Assembly: GCA_035570275.1 (NCBI GenBank)
Contig: DATMNI010000202.1
Coordinates: 1-33,112, forward strand
Reading direction: 5' to 3'
Source: DATMNI01 sp035570275
Lineage (GTDB): Bacteria > Acidobacteriota > Terriglobia > Bryobacterales > Bryobacteraceae
DNA length: 33,112 nucleotides
Notes under the pieces: model-generated
What the model was told of the DNA's origin: nothing
What the model saw: the letters and a program-made list of their open reading frames with translations, nothing else
The model's database searches: none
Position numbers and translations under genes: made by a program
Shown here: in pieces, positions 30,304-33,112 of the stretch
Layout of the letters: the number at the start of each line of letters is the position of its first letter
Numbering within the stretch: the first letter of the stretch is position 1

Positions 30304-31542
30304 TCACCAGTTCGTAATCGACCCGTCGGGCCGGTAATAAAGCTGGCGGTTCGTAACCGGCTCGTTGATTTCGGTCACCAGCTTCAACTGCTTCATGTCC
30401 AGTTCCACTCCCAGGCCAGGCCGGTCGTTCGCGGACAACTTTCCATTCTTGAAATCCAGGCAGACCGGCAGGTGCGGCAGCGTGCGGCCCTGGTAGTTGT
30501 ACTCCATCAGGACCGGCCCTGAAAAGGTGCCCAGGCAATTCACCAGGGCGGCGGTGGCAATGGGTCCGGTGAAGTGCGGTACGATTCCCACAAAGTGGGT
30601 TTCGCAGATCGCCGCTACTTTCAGCATCTCGGTGATGCCGCCCACATTGGGCAAGGTGGCGCGCACGAAATCGATGTCGTGGGCCTCCACCAGCTTGTTG
30701 AAGTCCCAGCGATTGCCCCACTCCTCGCCGGCGGCAAGCGGCACTTTCACGGTGCGGCGCAGAATCGGCAGGTCCTCCGCGAAGGCTTCGGTGCGGACGG
30801 GGTCCTCCACGAAAAACGGCGCCAGGTCTTTGATCAGGTCGCAGCCGCGAATGGCCTCGTTCAGGTCGAAGCGCTGGTGGAAGTCGATGCAGAAATCGCC
30901 GTTCTTGCCGACGCCCTCGCGTACCTGCGCGCAGTCGTCGAAAATCTGGTTGAGCCGCTCGCGCGTATTGAAGGTGCTGCCGGCACGCACATCGCCGGCG
31001 CCCATGCGGAAGGCGCGGTAGCCGGCTTCGATGCTGATATGCGCGCGCTCCTTGAGGCTCATGCCCTGCTGGATGCCTGGGATGATTCCGGCAGTGTTGT
31101 AGCACTCGCAGTGGTTGCGCACCATGCCGCCCAAGATCGCGTGCACGGGTTGCTTCAACACTTTGCCTTTGATGTCCCAAAGGGCCAGATCGAGCGCGCC
31201 CAATGCATGTTCCTTCTCGCGGCCCGGCGGGTAGAAAAAGGAGCGGGACATGTCCTGCCAGAGGTGCTCGATGTACTGCGGGTCCTGCCCGATCAGGCGG
31301 CCGGCGCACTGTTCCAGCGTGTCTTTGGCGCCGCCTTCGCCCACGCCCGTGATGCCGCCATCGGTCTCAACCGTGACCACCATGTCGCTCTGGTTGAAGA
31401 GCGTGTTCAGCGTGGGCGGCGAATACACGCGCACGCGCGTAATCTTCATTTTGGGCAGAGCCGCGCGCGCCGGCGGCGGGGAAGCGATACCCAAGCCCGA
31501 GCCTGCGGCGAGGGCGGAACGGAAGAAGGATCGGCGATTCAT
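30304..31542 (-). CDS. Tat-exported galactonate-dehydratase-like enolase-superfamily enzyme
   Basis: This 412-residue protein has a Tat signal (NRRSFFRSALAAG, residues 2-14). The capping domain covers about 33-150 and the barrel follows. Metal-ligand and base positions match the E. coli D-galactonate dehydratase (DgoD) pattern with a constant offset of 37-38: Asp220 and His222 (IDFHQRF), Glu246 (FVEDP), Glu273 (AGEEW) and His323 (VPHF), against Asp183, His185, Glu209, Glu235 and His285. The lysine of the KxK motif is absent (AFRMGAGD), as expected for this type. Dehydration of a galactonate-like acid sugar is thus likely, but in the periplasm. AAAGGAG precedes ATG 31542. It follows the next enolase-superfamily gene by 41 bp in one operon. 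Confidence 0.88.
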   Translation of the reverse strand: MNRRSFFRSALAAGSGLGIASPPPARAALPKMKITRVRVYSPPTLNTLFNQSDMVVTVETDGGITGVGEGGAKDTLEQCAGRLIGQDPQYIEHLWQDMSRSFFYPPGREKEHALGALDLALWDIKGKVLKQPVHAILGGMVRNHCECYNTAGIIPGIQQGMSLKERAHISIEAGYRAFRMGAGDVRAGSTFNTRERLNQIFDDCAQVREGVGKNGDFCIDFHQRFDLNEAIRGCDLIKDLAPFFVEDPVRTEAFAEDLPILRRTVKVPLAAGEEWGNRWDFNKLVEAHDIDFVRATLPNVGGITEMLKVAAICETHFVGIVPHFTGPIATAALVNCLGTFSGPVLMEYNYQGRTLPHLPVCLDFKNGKLSANDRPGLGVELDMKQLKLVTEINEPVTNRQLYYRPDGSITNW

Positions 31543-31583
31543 GAGCGCTCTCCTTTAAACCGGCATGCTACGAACCCGGCAGG

Positions 31584-32834
31584 CTATCCCCACCAGGTCT
31601 CGCCAGGCGCCAGGTGATACTTGGCCACGTCGGGGTTCAGTTCGATTCCGTAGCCGGGTTTGTCCTGAATGTTGAAGTAGCCCTTGTCCCAGAACGGGCC
31701 TTCGCGGACTACCAGGTCGGGCCACCAATCCACCCACTTTGCCAACTCGTGGATGCGAAACTCGCGCATGGCCGACGCCGCATGGCAGGACGCGATGGTG
31801 CCCACGGGGCTCGCCGGATTGTGGCACGCGGTCCAGATGTAATAGAGGTCGGCGAGGTCCGAAATTTTCTTCGATTCCAGCAGGCCGCCGGACTTTGGAA
31901 CATCGATATGCACGCCGGACGTGGCCTGCATCTCGATCAGCTTGCGGAAGCCCTGCCGGCCATAGAGGTTCTCACCGGTGCAGACCGGTATTCCGATGGA
32001 GTGGGTGACGCGCGCCATGGCTTCGATGTTGTCGGGCGGCACCGGGTCTTCCAGCCACATGGGCCTTACCGGCTCCAGTTCGCGGGCCAGGCGGATTACG
32101 TCCTGGGTGTCGTAGCGCCAGTGGCATTCCACGGCAAAATCGGCGTCGGGGCCGAGGGTTTCGCGCACGGTCTGCATGCCTTGCACGATGCGGCGGTAGT
32201 CTTTGTGCGTGAGGCTGCGGGCGTAGGGATCGTGGCCGGGCTCTTTGAATTCGGGGTCGGCTTTGAGGGGGACGCCATCGCCCTGGAATTTGAAGGCGGT
32301 CCAGCCCCATTTCTCGGCACGGGCTTCCTGGGCCTGCGCGCGCCAGGCGGCCGGGTCGTCCACGTGTTCCACAGCCTGGAGCGTACGGTAGAAGCGGACG
32401 CGGTCGCGGAAACGGCCGCCCAGAAGGTTGCACACCGGAGTTTGCAGGATGCGTCCGCAGAGGTCCCACAGCGCGATTTCGATGCCGCTGGCGGCGGTGA
32501 CGGTGACCCCTGCGATGGCACCCGAGCCGGCGCTCTGCATCAGCATCTTGGTGTACAACTTGTCGACGTTGAGCGGGTCTTCGCCCACCACGATGGGCTT
32601 AAGCTTGTTGAGTACCAGATCCTTGACGCCCCAGCCCCAGTAGGCTTCGCCGATGCCGTAGAGGCCGGAATCGGTTTCGATCTTGATGAGGTTCCAGTCC
32701 CACGTGCCGCGTACGATCATGCACTTGACGTCGGTGATTTTGACTTTCTTCGTCAGCGCTGAGGCGAGGCTCTGAAAGGGGCCGGCGAAGAGGCTGGCGC
32801 CGCCGGCGGCACGGAGAAATTCGCGGCGATTCAT
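31584..32834 (-). CDS. Tat-exported mandelate racemase/muconate lactonizing-type enzyme
   Basis: This 416-residue protein has a Tat signal (NRREFLRAAGGAS, residues 2-14). The capping domain covers about 32-150, followed by the barrel. Lys182 in FKFQ is on the second-strand motif. The three metal-ligand positions are Glu236 (VECHWRY), Glu262 (WLEDP) and Glu288 (TGENLY), spaced 26 residues apart. His238 and His338 (ACHNP) are candidate acid/base residues, a DgoD-like pair. The first metal ligand is Glu where Asp is usual. A charged insert (about 189-208, with EFKEPGHDPYARS) lengthens the barrel entrance. Dehydration of a sugar acid is the most likely activity. It is the first gene of a two-gene leftward operon. 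The ribosome site before ATG 32834 is weak. Confidence 0.86.
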   Translation of the reverse strand: MNRREFLRAAGGASLFAGPFQSLASALTKKVKITDVKCMIVRGTWDWNLIKIETDSGLYGIGEAYWGWGVKDLVLNKLKPIVVGEDPLNVDKLYTKMLMQSAGSGAIAGVTVTAASGIEIALWDLCGRILQTPVCNLLGGRFRDRVRFYRTLQAVEHVDDPAAWRAQAQEARAEKWGWTAFKFQGDGVPLKADPEFKEPGHDPYARSLTHKDYRRIVQGMQTVRETLGPDADFAVECHWRYDTQDVIRLARELEPVRPMWLEDPVPPDNIEAMARVTHSIGIPVCTGENLYGRQGFRKLIEMQATSGVHIDVPKSGGLLESKKISDLADLYYIWTACHNPASPVGTIASCHAASAMREFRIHELAKWVDWWPDLVVREGPFWDKGYFNIQDKPGYGIELNPDVAKYHLAPGETWWG

Positions 32835-32951
32835 GGCAGGACCAACTCTATCAGATTCCCCGGCTGGCTTCGAGGCCTGGTTGGCAGGCCCTGGCTGAAG
32901 TATACCGTTTCAGAAGTTCGCTAACGTATCGAGAAACCGCTTGCTGACGCG

Positions 32952-32973
32952 CGCGGCTCCGATCAGAGCCGCG
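32952..32973. repeat. Hairpin element upstream of the enolase-superfamily operon
   Basis: CGCGGCTC (32952-32959) and GAGCCGCG (32966-32973) form a perfect 8-bp stem with a 6-base loop, followed by ACCGTTATGGAGCG. It sits between the operon start at 32834 and the end of the next leftward gene near 33028. It could terminate that gene's transcript or be a dispersed repeat; GAGCCGCGACCG-type elements are common between genes in this kind of genome. Confidence 0.45.
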
Positions 32974-33027
32974 ACCGTTATGGAGCGTTCCTCCCGAGAT
33001 ACGAGACCCTATTTAAGAAGCGGTGTA

Positions 33028-33112
33028 CTAAGTTGCGGGCGCGACCACGCCCCGGCACTCTCCCAACCCGATGCGCGCCCAGCCCGGGCGCTCGCAGTAG
33101 GCGCGGAAAACA
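33028..33112 (-). CDS. 3' end of a gene running off the right edge
   Basis: The minus frame from the right edge reads 27 codons (FRAYCERPGWARIGLGECRG, then VVAPAT) to a TAG at 33028-33030. The codons have strongly GC-rich third positions, and the frame is followed by the hairpin at 32952. Only the tail is present, so no product can be named, and it may be chance. Confidence 0.35.
   Translation of the reverse strand, partial: VFRAYCERPGWARIGLGECRGVVAPAT

Noticed and set aside
30574..32762. Two long plus-strand open frames (30574-31617 and 31614-32762) over the enolase-superfamily operon
   Set aside because: Shadows of two minus-strand genes with complete catalytic motifs and Tat signals.
1..33112. 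CRISPR arrays, tRNA or rRNA genes, complete insertion sequences, prophage
   Set aside because: No regularly spaced repeats, no recognisable RNA gene sequences and no transposase, integrase or phage structural gene were found on either strand by eye.

Overview
The window is a GC-rich, tightly packed stretch of bacterial chromosome. It most resembles an Acidobacteriota genome of the Bryobacter/Solibacter type. The main reasons are the PadR regulator plus duplicated MacB/FtsX permease pair (the 'acidobacterial duplicated orphan permease' type, with a second degraded copy near 26.4 kb), several exported enolase-superfamily enzymes with twin-arginine signals, a large secreted PIG-L deacetylase, and a quinoprotein dehydrogenase paired with a glycine-rich dihaem cytochrome c. 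No rRNA, tRNA, CRISPR array, transposase or integrase was seen. The taxonomic call is inference from gene content.

Layout. 0.3-3.3 kb: PadR regulator and permease, overlapping by 4 bp. 3.3-4.2 kb: DUF1778/GNAT toxin-antitoxin pair. 4.2-7.9 kb: divergent patatin-like phospholipase and PIG-L deacetylase. 8.1-12.7 kb: leftward cluster of a TPR protein, an MFS transporter and a glycosyltransferase, with overlapping ends. 13.3-15.2 kb: an accessory patch with an intact ParD-like/PIN pair, a broken VapBC-like remnant, a broken DUF4160 gene beside an intact DUF2442 gene, and a copied 3' tail of the quinoprotein gene. 15.3-18.4 kb: leftward quinoprotein dehydrogenase/cytochrome c operon, led by a 33-residue Tat-leader-like ORF. 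18.6-22.8 kb: a flippase-like membrane protein diverging from a FadN-type beta-oxidation enzyme and a small membrane protein. 23.1-25.4 kb: Tat-exported enolase-superfamily enzyme followed by an exported RraA-like protein. 25.5-26.6 kb: a second DUF1778/GNAT pair with a frameshifted antitoxin, next to a permease pseudogene. 26.7-27.0 kb: VOC protein. 27.3-30.3 kb: three uncharacterised genes. 30.3-32.8 kb: two more Tat-exported enolase-superfamily enzymes. The right edge cuts through the 3' end of one more leftward gene.

How the genes may work together. The metabolic theme is handling of sugars and sugar acids outside the cytoplasm: three enolase-superfamily enzymes (one with the galactonate-dehydratase residue pattern), an RraA-type lyase fold, a quinoprotein with its cytochrome electron acceptor, a secreted deacetylase and an ACS-type MFS carrier. 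This link is inference from families and signal peptides. The accessory theme is toxin-antitoxin turnover: two GNAT systems, one PIN system and at least two decayed systems.

The best candidate for an undescribed system is the 27.3-30.3 kb locus. It encodes a 770-residue protein with two copies of a Cys/Trp/Arg-rich helical unit fused to a beta-rich region, a DUF1360-like membrane protein, and a 93-residue protein beginning MPCCGQ that overlaps its neighbour by 89 bp.
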